Source of the DNA: Bacteroidia bacterium
Lineage (GTDB): Bacteria; Bacteroidota; Bacteroidia; Cytophagales; Cyclobacteriaceae
Length of the DNA stretch: 64,000 nt
Direction of reading: 5' to 3'
Assembly: GCA_030425425.1 (NCBI GenBank)
Contig: JAUIAO010000007.1
Span: 62,001 to 126,000, forward strand
Shown: positions 36,305-45,364 of the stretch, in pieces
Layout of the letters: every line of letters starts with the position of its first letter
Position numbering within the stretch: position 1 is the first letter of the stretch
Translations under genes and position numbers: made by a program
The notes under the pieces: model-generated
What the model was told of the DNA's origin: nothing
Seen by the model: the letters and a program-made list of their open reading frames with translations, nothing else
The model's database searches: none

Positions 36305-37375
36305 ATGATTGATAAACTGGAAGCAATCAAGAAAAGGTTTGAGGAGGTGAGTCAGCTGATTGTACAGCCTGATGCCATGTCTGATATGAAGGCATTTACC
36401 AAGCTCAATAAGGAGTATCGCGATTTGGAGAAGATTGTGAAAAAGTATGATGAATACAGCATGGTCACCAGCAATATTGATAATGCCAGGCAAGTGCTGG
36501 AGGAAGAGAAAGATCCCGAATTCCGTGAAATGGCTAAAGAAGAATTGGATGAGCTGAACCCGAAAAAAGAAGATCTGGAAGAGGAGCTGAAATTCATGTT
36601 GATCCCGAAAGATCCGAATGACAGCAAAAACGTGATTCTTGAAATCCGCGCTGGAACGGGTGGTGACGAAGCTGCCATCTTTGCCGGTGATTTGTTCAAG
36701 ATGTATGAAGCATTTGCTTCTAAGCAAGGGTGGACATTTTCTGTCATGAGCCTGACCGAGGGAACTGCAGGAGGATTCAAAGAAATCGTGTCTAGTGTAG
36801 AAGGTGAGGATGTGTATGCCAAGCTGAAGTTTGAATCAGGAGCACATCGTGTTCAGAGGGTTCCTCAGACCGAATCACAGGGCCGTGTGCATACCTCAGC
36901 AGCCACAGTAGCAGTATTGCCTGAGGCAGAAGACGTGGATGTGGAGCTTAATATGTCTGATATCCGAAAAGACACTTTCCGGGCATCTGGTGCAGGTGGA
37001 CAGCACATCAACAAAACAGAGTCTGCCGTAAGGCTGACACACGCTCCTTCAGGATTGGTAGTAGAATGTCAGGATGGTCGCTCCCAGCACGCCAATTATG
37101 ATAAGGCATTGAAGGTTTTGCGCTCTCGGTTATATGAGCAGGAACTGAAAAAGCACAATGAAGCGATCAGCTCGCAGCGGAAAACTATGGTAGGCTCTGG
37201 CGACCGATCAGATAAAATCAGAACATACAATTATCCTCAGGGACGTGTCACAGATCACCGAATTAATCTCACTGTATACAACCTCCCAACAATCATGGGA
37301 GGAGAGATCGATGAGTTTATAGAAAAACTCAGAATAGCGGAGAATACAGAAATGCTCAAGGCAGAGCAGGAATAA
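36305..37375 (+). CDS. prfA: Peptide chain release factor 1
   Basis: A 356-residue RF1 that ends translation at UAA and UAG. The stop-codon tripeptide PQT is at residues 187-189 (VPQTESQGRVHTS), as expected for RF1 rather than RF2, and the catalytic GGQ is at 231-233 (SGAGGQHINKTESAVR). The N-terminal coiled-coil region (residues 1-100) and the C-terminal block VGSGDRSDKIRTYNYPQGRVTDHR are complete. The next gene starts 27 bp later on the same strand. Confidence 0.98.
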   Translation: MIDKLEAIKKRFEEVSQLIVQPDAMSDMKAFTKLNKEYRDLEKIVKKYDEYSMVTSNIDNARQVLEEEKDPEFREMAKEELDELNPKKEDLEEELKFMLIPKDPNDSKNVILEIRAGTGGDEAAIFAGDLFKMYEAFASKQGWTFSVMSLTEGTAGGFKEIVSSVEGEDVYAKLKFESGAHRVQRVPQTESQGRVHTSAATVAVLPEAEDVDVELNMSDIRKDTFRASGAGGQHINKTESAVRLTHAPSGLVVECQDGRSQHANYDKALKVLRSRLYEQELKKHNEAISSQRKTMVGSGDRSDKIRTYNYPQGRVTDHRINLTVYNLPTIMGGEIDEFIEKLRIAENTEMLKAEQE

Positions 37376-37402
37376 ATAAGGCAAAAGCTCGTTTATCAGA
37401 TT

Positions 37403-38779
37403 ATGAAAAACCATTTCATATTTTTCATCTCAGCTGTTCTGTTTTTGATGGCATGCGAACCAGAAGACACCAGAATCACCAGTGACCCAGATGCTAAATT
37501 GACGTTTAGTGATGACTCGGTCATTTTCGATACACTGTTGACATTCAGGACTAGCATTACCAAGCGATTCAGAATTTACAATCCTAATAAAAGAGCGGTA
37601 GTCATTGATCGAATAGGTCTTGGTAGGCAGAATTCAGAATATTCCATCATCGTGAATGGAGAAGAAAGCAATGAGGTGGAAAACATAGAAATCTTCGGAG
37701 AAGATAGCCTGATGGTGTTGGTAAATGTGAGTGTAGATTACCAGGATGAAAACCTTCCCTATCTTGTCAAGGACTCTGTGGAAGTAAGCTGGGGAAACTA
37801 TCAGGCAAATGTAAAGCTGGTAGCCTGGGGACAGGATGCCAATTTTTTATATGGCGATACCATCAAAACGAATACTACCTGGACGAGTGATCGACCTTAT
37901 GTGATTTATGGCTATGCACTCGTGGATAGTCTAGCCACTTTGACCATTGATGCAGGCACCTCTATTTATGTGGATAATTCTTCTTATTTACTCGTTGCAG
38001 GCCAGCTGCAAGTACAAGGTGATTCAGGGAATCATGTCACTTTTAGCAATACAAGATTTGATGAAAACTACCAGGAGGCTCCGGGACAATGGGGAGGCAT
38101 CCTTTTCCTGGAAGGAAGTAAAAAAAATCGGATTGAATATGCAGACATTCAAAACGGCACTTTTGGACTGAGAATTGGTAATCCAGATGATGACGATGAG
38201 TATGATCTGGCTGTTTATAACACAACCATTCGACACATGTCACAGGCAGGTATACTGGCATTCACATCAGATGTGTATGCAGAAAACACATTGATTTACA
38301 ATGTAGGCACCTACATGGTTGGGGGATTTGCCGGAGGTAATTATACCTTCGAGCATTGCACATTTGTGAATAGTCCGAGCTTTTTTGTCAGTGACGATCC
38401 CTCAGTACAGTTTGCTGACAATTTGGTTTTGACGGAGACAGAAACTCTGGTGGAGGAACTATCAGTTTCTCTGACCAATTCAATCATATGGGGAAGCAAC
38501 GAAGAAGAAATTTTACTGAGTAATGGAGGAGGAACGGAGCTGGATACGAGTTTTATTAATAATGTCATTCGATCCAATACTACTTGGCCGGGCAATTTTA
38601 TTTCACAGGAGCGAGATTATCCAGGGTTTTATGACCCATCGTCTTTTGATTTCAGCTTAGACTCTTTATCATTCGCCAGGGATAAGGCCATTCCCGGTGC
38701 AATTCAGGTTGATATTACTGGAAAGCTAAGGGATTCAAAACCCGACATTGGGGCTTACGAAAGATTCGACAAAGAATGA
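37403..38779 (+). CDS. Lipoprotein with beta-helix domain
   Basis: A 458-residue lipoprotein (lipobox LFLMAC). Residues 25-150 are a beta-sandwich region (SITKRFRIYNPNKRAVVI), and the middle and C-terminal part is a right-handed parallel beta-helix (LTIDAGTSIYVDNSSYLLV, VTFSNTRFDENYQEAPGQWGGILF, IRHMSQAGILAF). The architecture resembles Bacteroidota lipoproteins that bind or process glycans, but catalytic residues are not evident. It overlaps yjbQ by 4 bp (ATGA) and follows prfA closely, so the three may be cotranscribed. Confidence 0.8.
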   Translation: MKNHFIFFISAVLFLMACEPEDTRITSDPDAKLTFSDDSVIFDTLLTFRTSITKRFRIYNPNKRAVVIDRIGLGRQNSEYSIIVNGEESNEVENIEIFGEDSLMVLVNVSVDYQDENLPYLVKDSVEVSWGNYQANVKLVAWGQDANFLYGDTIKTNTTWTSDRPYVIYGYALVDSLATLTIDAGTSIYVDNSSYLLVAGQLQVQGDSGNHVTFSNTRFDENYQEAPGQWGGILFLEGSKKNRIEYADIQNGTFGLRIGNPDDDDEYDLAVYNTTIRHMSQAGILAFTSDVYAENTLIYNVGTYMVGGFAGGNYTFEHCTFVNSPSFFVSDDPSVQFADNLVLTETETLVEELSVSLTNSIIWGSNEEEILLSNGGGTELDTSFINNVIRSNTTWPGNFISQERDYPGFYDPSSFDFSLDSLSFARDKAIPGAIQVDITGKLRDSKPDIGAYERFDKE

Positions 38780-39198
38780 GGACGGTTCAGAAAGAGATAC
38801 AATTACCAGCAGCAAGGCGAGGGTTTCATTTGATTACCCATGAAATCCTGGAGGCGATACCAGAAATCAGGCAGATAAAAACGGGGATGCTTCAGGTCTT
38901 CATCAAGCATACATCTGCTTCTTTGACCATCAATGAAAATGCAGACCCGACTGTTCGTCAAGATTTCGAATCTCATTTCAATAAAATGGTTCCCGAAAAC
39001 GCGCCTTATTATCGACACACCTATGAAGGGTCGGATGATATGCCCGCTCATATCAAAGCGTCTTTACTTGGGCCTTCTGTTATGATTCCTATCACGAATG
39101 GTCGACCGAATCTGGGTGCCTGGCAGGGAATCTATTTGTGTGAGCATAGAGATTATGGTGGTTCCAGACGTGTCGTTGTTACAGCTTGGGGAGAATAA
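38776..39198 (+). CDS. YjbQ family secondary thiamine-phosphate synthase
   Basis: A 140-residue protein of the UPF0047/YjbQ family. Motifs are GFHLITHEIL, the metal or active-site block FIKHTSASLTINENADPTVR (positions about 41-60), YEGSDDMPAHIKASLLG and the C-terminal WQGIYLCEHRDYGGSRRVVVTAWGE-like end. Members show weak thiamine-phosphate synthase activity in vitro, but the true role is unclear. Its start overlaps the lipoprotein stop, and it ends one base before the stop of the convergent kinase. Confidence 0.9.
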   Translation: MRTVQKEIQLPAARRGFHLITHEILEAIPEIRQIKTGMLQVFIKHTSASLTINENADPTVRQDFESHFNKMVPENAPYYRHTYEGSDDMPAHIKASLLGPSVMIPITNGRPNLGAWQGIYLCEHRDYGGSRRVVVTAWGE

Positions 39199-39199
39199 C

Positions 39200-40945
39200 C
39201 TACTCAGAAAACGTACTGATCAGGATACTTTGTAGCTTTTCTTTATCTATTGGTTTGGAAAGAAACCCATTAAATATATCATTGAATTCATCTTTTGAGT
39301 CAACCATAATATCAGCTGTCAAAGCATAAATTGGAATGTTCTGATAGGGAGATTCTCTCAAGCGGATTTTTTGTGTGGCTTCTATACCATTCATTACCGG
39401 CATGTGTAGATCCATCAGCACAAAGTCAAAGGTCTCTTGCTCCAGAGCATCCAAAGCCTCCTGGCCATTTTCTTTTTTGATTACAAGCAGTCCCCAGTTC
39501 TCTAATAGCTTTTCTGCCACCATTGCATTGACCATGTTATCCTCCACCAGAAGAATTTTTTTGTCGAGAAGCTTTTCAATATCAGCAGATGTTCCTTCAG
39601 GTTTTTTTCGTGAAGACCTCAGACGGAGTTTGAAAGAAAACTTAGACCCGATTCCGGGTGCACTTTCTACGGTGATATCACTGTCATGAAGTTTCAGTAG
39701 TCGTCTTACTATCGCCAACCCGATTCCTGTACTGCCAGATGGGTCGCTGAGCATCGTGCGGATCGGAGAATAGTTTTCAAAGATTTTTTCCAGCTTTTCC
39801 GCTGCTATTCCTTTGCCAGTATCTGATACTTCTACACACACATCGTCCATGACCCCTTCGGAGTTTTCTTTTTTGACCGTCAGTTGAACGACACCTGAAT
39901 CCGTATGCTTGATGGCATTGGTGATGAGATTGGCAATGATCTGTCCTAGTTTAGTTTCGTCTATCAGGTATCTTTTTTCCAAGTCATGATCTATTTCGGT
40001 CGTCAGCTTCAGACCTTTCTTTTCTGCAATGCTCCTGTAGGTATACACCAACCCATTGATTACTTGCTTTAAATCCCGGCTTTTGAGGTTCAAATTGGCT
40101 TTGTTAGCTTCCAGCTCACTGAAGTCAATGATATCATTGGTAATTGACAGCATGTTGTTGCTGGTTTGCTTCAATAGTTTTATAAATGCCAGTCTATCTC
40201 TATGCTCCGGGTTTTCTTCCAGAATATTGACGATGGTCACCACATCATTTAACGGAGTACGCAGCTCATGACTCATAGCTGCCATGAGTTCATGCTGTCC
40301 ATGAATGGCCTTTTCCTTATCCAGGGTTGATTTTACAAATTTTTGCTCATCAATAATCACAACCCGATAAAAGGCAAAAAACAGCGTAAAAGCCATGATC
40401 AAAAACATCAGGAAAATGGTGATTTTCAGTGCCAAATACATTTCAGAAGTAAATGCCGCTTCTTCCAAGCCCAGGGTTCCCCCAAATTCAAAGTAAGCCA
40501 TGCAGATCACATTGTATAAATAAAACAGAATGATCCTGGGTGTTTCGTTCGTTTTGAAATAGATAAAAGGAAATGAAAACAAAAGGACGAAAAAGTATTG
40601 AATGCCAAAGCCGGGCCCTAGGAGTAATGTAAAAACCAGTACTAGTGGAGGGGCTTGAATGGCGTAAATCGTCCTGGAGATATTAAACTGACTAAGTGCA
40701 TTCAGAAAAAGAGGAATTGCGCAAAAAACAGCGATGCTCAGACAGATCCAAAACAAATAGTAATCTTCTTGAAAAAAGAATATTACGGAATACGTAGCGC
40801 AAACAGTAACTATTATCAGCCCAAAAATATTGATCGCGGTTATTCGAGCGATATCTTTAGAAGTATATCCATCAGGGATCTTTCCCAAGGTCCATTGTGG
40901 AATTTGCGAGAGCAGGTTTTGAAAGGTCATCATTAGAACTGGCAA
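39200..40945 (-). CDS. Hybrid histidine kinase with C-terminal receiver
   Basis: A membrane sensor kinase of about 576-581 residues (starts at 40945, 40933 or 40930 are possible). About six membrane helices fill residues 35-195. The phosphoacceptor helix has His226 (AMSHELRTPLND), the ATPase domain NLITNAIKHT (about 340-348), DTGKGI and GIGLAIV (407-413), and the receiver has Asp512 (LMDLHMP), Thr543 and Lys564. Phosphate could be passed from His226 to Asp512 and on to an unlinked partner. The gene is alone, convergent with yjbQ. The signal it senses is unknown. Confidence 0.9.
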   Translation of the reverse strand: MPVLMMTFQNLLSQIPQWTLGKIPDGYTSKDIARITAINIFGLIIVTVCATYSVIFFFQEDYYLFWICLSIAVFCAIPLFLNALSQFNISRTIYAIQAPPLVLVFTLLLGPGFGIQYFFVLLFSFPFIYFKTNETPRIILFYLYNVICMAYFEFGGTLGLEEAAFTSEMYLALKITIFLMFLIMAFTLFFAFYRVVIIDEQKFVKSTLDKEKAIHGQHELMAAMSHELRTPLNDVVTIVNILEENPEHRDRLAFIKLLKQTSNNMLSITNDIIDFSELEANKANLNLKSRDLKQVINGLVYTYRSIAEKKGLKLTTEIDHDLEKRYLIDETKLGQIIANLITNAIKHTDSGVVQLTVKKENSEGVMDDVCVEVSDTGKGIAAEKLEKIFENYSPIRTMLSDPSGSTGIGLAIVRRLLKLHDSDITVESAPGIGSKFSFKLRLRSSRKKPEGTSADIEKLLDKKILLVEDNMVNAMVAEKLLENWGLLVIKKENGQEALDALEQETFDFVLMDLHMPVMNGIEATQKIRLRESPYQNIPIYALTADIMVDSKDEFNDIFNGFLSKPIDKEKLQSILISTFSE

Positions 40946-41140
40946 TTACTATAAAGTACGTTTAACATACCTATTCCGGCAAATAATAGAGGTGAACGGG
41001 AATAATATGAAAGTGAGTGTGACTTGTGGCAACTGTTGAACTTGAGTCTACTGGTTTTATAATTCTTTTTTCGGTTCATCTGTAACCTTATACTCTTCGT
41101 GAAGTAACTTATCTGAATTCAAAAAACCTGACTAAAAACT

Positions 41141-41677
41141 TTGGATCGAACGAGCGATGAAGATTTGATGAAATCAGTGTATGAAGGGCGGCTGGACCGG
41201 CTCAACACACTTTGTCAGCGTTATCAGCGGCGGATATTTGGGTATATGCTCAAATCCACCCTAAATGCAGAAGACAGTGCAGACCTTGCTCAGCAAGTTT
41301 TTATTCGTGCTCTGAAGTACAGAAAGAGCTATAGGATAGGAAAGTCGTTTGAAATGTGGGTTTTTCAAATAGCCAGAAATGTATTGAAAGATTATTTCAG
41401 GAAAATGAAAATCCATAACGAGCGATATGAATTCATAGATCAGATTCCGGATATGGTGGATGAGGTGGATGAAGAAAAGCTGGAAAATGAGAAAAAACTA
41501 ATACGTGCAATGGAGCAATTACCAGAAGACAAGCGTGAGCTATTAGTACTTAGCAAATTTGAAGGGATGAAGTATGAACAGATCGCTGAGCTAAGATCCA
41601 TGAGTGTATCGGCAGTTAAAGTACAGGTTCACCGAACGATGAAACGGTTGAAGGAATTGTATTTCAACCTCAACTAA
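41141..41677 (+). CDS. ECF-family RNA polymerase sigma factor
   Basis: A 178-residue sigma-70 family ECF factor, starting at a TTG (41141) because family proteins begin near TSDEDLMKSVYEG; an ATG at 41168 would cut this. Region 2 has LCQRYQRRIFGYMLKS and FQIARNVLKDYFRK, and region 4 has LPEDKRELLVLSKFEGMKYEQIAELRSMSVSAVKVQVHRTMKRLK. It starts an operon with a zinc-finger anti-sigma factor and two DUF4097 proteins. It likely directs the response to envelope stress, which is inference from the partners. Confidence 0.9.
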   Translation: MDRTSDEDLMKSVYEGRLDRLNTLCQRYQRRIFGYMLKSTLNAEDSADLAQQVFIRALKYRKSYRIGKSFEMWVFQIARNVLKDYFRKMKIHNERYEFIDQIPDMVDEVDEEKLENEKKLIRAMEQLPEDKRELLVLSKFEGMKYEQIAELRSMSVSAVKVQVHRTMKRLKELYFNLN

Positions 41678-41683
41678 AGAGCT

Positions 41684-42427
41684 ATGAAACATTTAACAGA
41701 AGAACAAATCATAGAGTATCTGGAAAGTGGAAGCCCCGAGGATTCAGTTAGAGAACACCTGGAGACTTGTGACCAATGTCAATTGGAGCTGAAGCGGACA
41801 AAAGAGCTGATGGATACCATTGCCAACTCTCCTGAGTATAATGTGCCTGAGCATATCGCAGAGAACTTGTCAGATGCTATAAAGCAGGAATTGTCATCTG
41901 AAAAGAAGTTAATCCCGTGGGTTCAAATTGCAGCGGCTATAGCATTACTCGTTGTTGGATTTACTCTGGGAAAATGGTCTGCTCCTGATTACGCGTCAGA
42001 GGTATTGGCATTGCAATCGCAGGTGAGCTTACTGAAAGAAATGCAAATGGTGAGCGCATTGAGCAGACCCACCGCAAGTCAGAGGATTCAGGCTGTCAAT
42101 CAAATTAACCGTGATTCGGGCAGTGAAGGAAATGAGATGATCATTAACACGCTAATGAACACCCTGAATACGGACGATAGCCCGAATGTGCGCCATCAGG
42201 CGGCACAGGCTTTGGGCCGGTTTACAGATCAGCAGATGGTAAGATTGTCGTTGGCAAAGTCGCTGGAGCGCCAATCCGACCCTCTGATTCAGATTGCACT
42301 GATTTCCATATTAACCGAGGCGCAAGAGAAAAACGCCGTGAAGCCTCTGCAAGAAATAATAGAAAGAGAATACACCTCGCCTGAAGTTAAGAGACAGGCA
42401 GAAATAGCGCTTAAAGTATTGATTTGA
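41684..42427 (+). CDS. Zinc-finger anti-sigma factor with HEAT-repeat domain
   Basis: A 247-residue membrane protein. The N-terminal zinc-finger anti-sigma motif is His25-x3-Cys29-x2-Cys32 (HLETCDQC). One membrane helix follows at about residues 82-102 (VQIAAAIALLVVGFTLG). The rest, probably periplasmic, is built of HEAT-like helical repeats (NVRHQAAQALGRF, DPLIQIALISILTEAQ, SPEVKRQAEIALKVLI). It should hold the sigma factor inactive at the membrane, and the periplasmic repeats could sense a partner. It starts 6 bp after the sigma gene. Confidence 0.87.
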   Translation: MKHLTEEQIIEYLESGSPEDSVREHLETCDQCQLELKRTKELMDTIANSPEYNVPEHIAENLSDAIKQELSSEKKLIPWVQIAAAIALLVVGFTLGKWSAPDYASEVLALQSQVSLLKEMQMVSALSRPTASQRIQAVNQINRDSGSEGNEMIINTLMNTLNTDDSPNVRHQAAQALGRFTDQQMVRLSLAKSLERQSDPLIQIALISILTEAQEKNAVKPLQEIIEREYTSPEVKRQAEIALKVLI

Positions 42428-42495
42428 GCATTAAATAACGAAGCATTCAAAAGGCCAATTGAATATAGATGTACCAATTTTAATTGAATAAAGAA

Positions 42496-43275
42496 ATGAA
42501 AAAGATATATATAACCATATCAATTTTGACCTGTCTCGTATGGCAGATCCAGGCACAAACATTCAGCTACGCTCCAAAAGGCGATATCTCCGAAACTGTC
42601 GTCAGAATATCCAATTTATTTGCGGATATAGAAGTAGAAGGAAATCTCGGAAAAGAAATTACGATCAGTACAGATACTTATGAAGGCATTCCTGAAAAGG
42701 CAAAGGGGTTGAAACCGCTCTCTGCTTCAGGGACAGAAAACACCGGAATAGGATTAAGCGTAGTTCAGGATGGTAATGTAATTACCATATCAGGAGCATC
42801 CAGAAAAGCAAATGGGAAGTACATGATCCAGCTTCCAAAAAACATCCGTTTGTCCATCGATCTAAACAATTGGCAGGCAGGAGATGCTCTCATAAAGAAT
42901 ATGTCCGGAGAAGTAGAAGCCAAAACTCAGAATGGAGAGCTTAGGTTTGAATCCGTCACCGGCCCAATCGTAGCTCATTCACTCAGTTCAGATATAGAAG
43001 TAATATTTACAGATGTCAATCAGGCTTCACCGACATCTCTTACATCCACCAGCGGAGATATAGATATTACTATTCCCGCTAACACAAAAGGTAATTTCCA
43101 GATGAGCTCAATTTCAGGTGAGGTTTTTACCGATCTGAATTTTCAGTTTGAAAATGATGAGGACATGAAGCGAATTGCAGGAGGTATGAATGCCTCGGCT
43201 ACACTCAACAGCGGTGGAGTGGAGATTCTCCTGAAAAGTGTGAGCGGAGATATTTTTATCAGAAAGTCTAAGTAA
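42496..43275 (+). CDS. DUF4097 adhesin-like beta-repeat protein
   Basis: A 259-residue exported protein from the ATG at 42496 (a TTG at 42484 would add four residues), with a signal peptide ending IQAQ. The body is a repeated beta-solenoid of the DUF4097 type (SGEVEAKTQNGELRFESVTG, STSGDIDITIPANTKGNFQM). Such proteins are common next to ECF operons in this phylum and may be scaffolds or adhesins in the periplasm or surface. It is followed by a shorter paralogue 18 bp downstream. Confidence 0.82.
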   Translation: MKKIYITISILTCLVWQIQAQTFSYAPKGDISETVVRISNLFADIEVEGNLGKEITISTDTYEGIPEKAKGLKPLSASGTENTGIGLSVVQDGNVITISGASRKANGKYMIQLPKNIRLSIDLNNWQAGDALIKNMSGEVEAKTQNGELRFESVTGPIVAHSLSSDIEVIFTDVNQASPTSLTSTSGDIDITIPANTKGNFQMSSISGEVFTDLNFQFENDEDMKRIAGGMNASATLNSGGVEILLKSVSGDIFIRKSK

Positions 43276-43293
43276 CCAGCAAAGCCAATTAAC

Positions 43294-43932
43294 ATGAAAA
43301 AGTATTTGTATTTGCTGTTCATTGCAGCATGCTGGCAGACTATTGCCCAAACAAATGTGGAAGAGAAAATTGTGATTTCTGATGAAGAAAAGCTGGAGCT
43401 CGGGTTTGATTTTGCCAATGAAATAGAGTTGATCAATTGGGAGAAAAATGAAGTAGTCATCAAAGTAAGTGTCACGATCAATGATGGAGAAGACGATGAA
43501 ATTTTTGAATTGATCACTAGGAAACATGACGGAGTAGTATCAGTAAACCTCAACCTGGACAATTGGAAAAACCAATGGTCACAAAATGATTGCTATCATA
43601 CTTCTGAGATCAATTATACTGTCTATTTCCCATCATCCATGAAGCTGGAAGCCAAATCAATTAGTGGCAACTTTACTTTAAAGACACTTAATGGACAGGC
43701 TGTTGTCAAGACCATTTCAGGAGATATAGACCTGACTGTTCCGGATGGTCTGGATTTCAATGCAAAAACCATCACGGGAGAAATATACTCAGATTTGGAG
43801 ATTGAATATCCATTTGGCAGAGAAGGTCTGAACCAGATAGTGGGGATGAAAGTGAAAGGAAAAGTGAAAAACGGTAGTGCCTATCAAAACCTGGAAACAA
43901 TAAGTGGAAATATTTATTTGAGGAAGGGTTAA
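43294..43932 (+). CDS. DUF4097-like beta-repeat protein, second copy
   Basis: A 212-residue exported protein with signal peptide ending QTIAQ, paralogous to the gene before it. It shares the repeated strand pattern AKSISGNFTLKTLNGQAVVKTISGDIDLTV. It may work with the first copy as part of the stress response set up by the sigma/anti-sigma pair. No catalytic residues were found. Confidence 0.78.
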   Translation: MKKYLYLLFIAACWQTIAQTNVEEKIVISDEEKLELGFDFANEIELINWEKNEVVIKVSVTINDGEDDEIFELITRKHDGVVSVNLNLDNWKNQWSQNDCYHTSEINYTVYFPSSMKLEAKSISGNFTLKTLNGQAVVKTISGDIDLTVPDGLDFNAKTITGEIYSDLEIEYPFGREGLNQIVGMKVKGKVKNGSAYQNLETISGNIYLRKG

Positions 43933-43993
43933 GTCTTTCCTTATTTTGATAAAATGGCCATTCGTAGCATCTTGCACCACCAATATATCACGA

Positions 43994-45364
43994 ATGGCCA
44001 AAACTAAAACTTCTTTCTTCTGTCAAAGCTGCGGAGCTAACTCCCCCAAATGGCTGGGCAAATGTCCTTCTTGTGGTGAATGGAATACTTATGTGGAGGA
44101 GGTTGTTTCTAAATCATCGGCCTCTGACAAGGAAATCTGGCAGTCTGGAGATTTAGTAAGAAATGCACCTAAGAAAATCCAGGAGGTAGTTTTTGACGAA
44201 CGCCACAGATTGCAGACTGGCACCACTGAGTTGGACAGAACACTTGGAGGAGGAATTGTGCCAGGATCGCTCGTATTGATTGGGGGAGAGCCAGGTATCG
44301 GAAAATCTACATTGCTACTCCAGATGGCCATAAGGATGAAGCAATCCAAAGTTCTATATGCTTCTGGTGAAGAAAGTTTAGAGCAGATCAGGATGCGAGC
44401 GCAGCGCATAGGCATTGAGGCAGAAGATTGTTTTTTATTAGCCGAGACTTCACTTTCTGCAATTCTTACTCATGCCAAAGAATTGAAGCCGGATCTTTTG
44501 ATTATTGACTCTATTCAGACATTACATACAGAATCTATTGAAGCTTCGGTAGGATCGATCTCACAAGTGAGAGAATGTACAGGAAAGCTGATGAAATATG
44601 CCAAGCAAACCAATACGCCAGTTTTCCTCATTGGTCATGTCAATAAAGATGGAGCTATTGCCGGACCTAAGGTTCTAGAGCACATGGTAGATACTGTTCT
44701 ACAATTTGAAGGAGACAGACACCTGTCTTATCGGATTTTACGAACATCAAAAAATCGATTTGGCTCTACTTCAGAAATTGGGATTTACGAAATGCGTGAA
44801 ACTGGTTTGAGAGAGGTTACCAATCCATCAGAAGTACTGATATCTCCTCGTGACGGATATTTGAGTGGAGTGGGGATTGGTGCAACATTAGAAGGAAACC
44901 GTCCACTTCTCATCGAAACTCAGGCCCTTGTCAGTCCCGCCACTTACGGTACTCCGCAGCGAAGTACCACAGGATTTGATGTGAAAAGATTAAATATGTT
45001 GCTGGCTGTATTGGAAAAGAGGCTCGGGGTAAGGCTTAGTGCTCAGGATATTTTTCTCAACCTGGCCGGAGGGCTCAAAGTAAATGATCCGGCTCTTGAC
45101 CTGGCCATTTGTGCTTCTGTTTACTCTTCTTTTGAGGATGTACCTATTCCTAGTTCTATCTGTTTTGCCGCGGAAGTTGGACTGGGAGGAGAAATAAGAG
45201 CCGTTAATCGAATCGAGTCTAGAATTAGCGAGGCAGCAAAATTAGGTTTTGATCAAATCTATTTATCCGGATACAACGTGAAAGGCCTTGATCTTTCTAA
45301 GTTTGATATTACAATCAAAAGCTTTACAAGACTAGCAGAAGCTTTTTCGGACCTGTTTTCCTGA
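43994..45364 (+). CDS. radA: DNA repair protein RadA
   Basis: A 456-residue DNA-binding ATPase starting MAKTKTSFFCQSCGANSP at 43994. The N-terminal zinc finger (Cys10, 13, 24 and 27), RecA-like core with Walker A GGEPGIGKSTLL, KNRFGSTSE motif and Lon-like C-terminal domain are all present. RadA (Sms) promotes branch migration in homologous recombination and helps the DnaC-like helicase load. It starts about 60 bp after the DUF4097 gene on the same strand; a longer frame from 43946 is less likely. Confidence 0.96.
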   Translation: MAKTKTSFFCQSCGANSPKWLGKCPSCGEWNTYVEEVVSKSSASDKEIWQSGDLVRNAPKKIQEVVFDERHRLQTGTTELDRTLGGGIVPGSLVLIGGEPGIGKSTLLLQMAIRMKQSKVLYASGEESLEQIRMRAQRIGIEAEDCFLLAETSLSAILTHAKELKPDLLIIDSIQTLHTESIEASVGSISQVRECTGKLMKYAKQTNTPVFLIGHVNKDGAIAGPKVLEHMVDTVLQFEGDRHLSYRILRTSKNRFGSTSEIGIYEMRETGLREVTNPSEVLISPRDGYLSGVGIGATLEGNRPLLIETQALVSPATYGTPQRSTTGFDVKRLNMLLAVLEKRLGVRLSAQDIFLNLAGGLKVNDPALDLAICASVYSSFEDVPIPSSICFAAEVGLGGEIRAVNRIESRISEAAKLGFDQIYLSGYNVKGLDLSKFDITIKSFTRLAEAFSDLFS

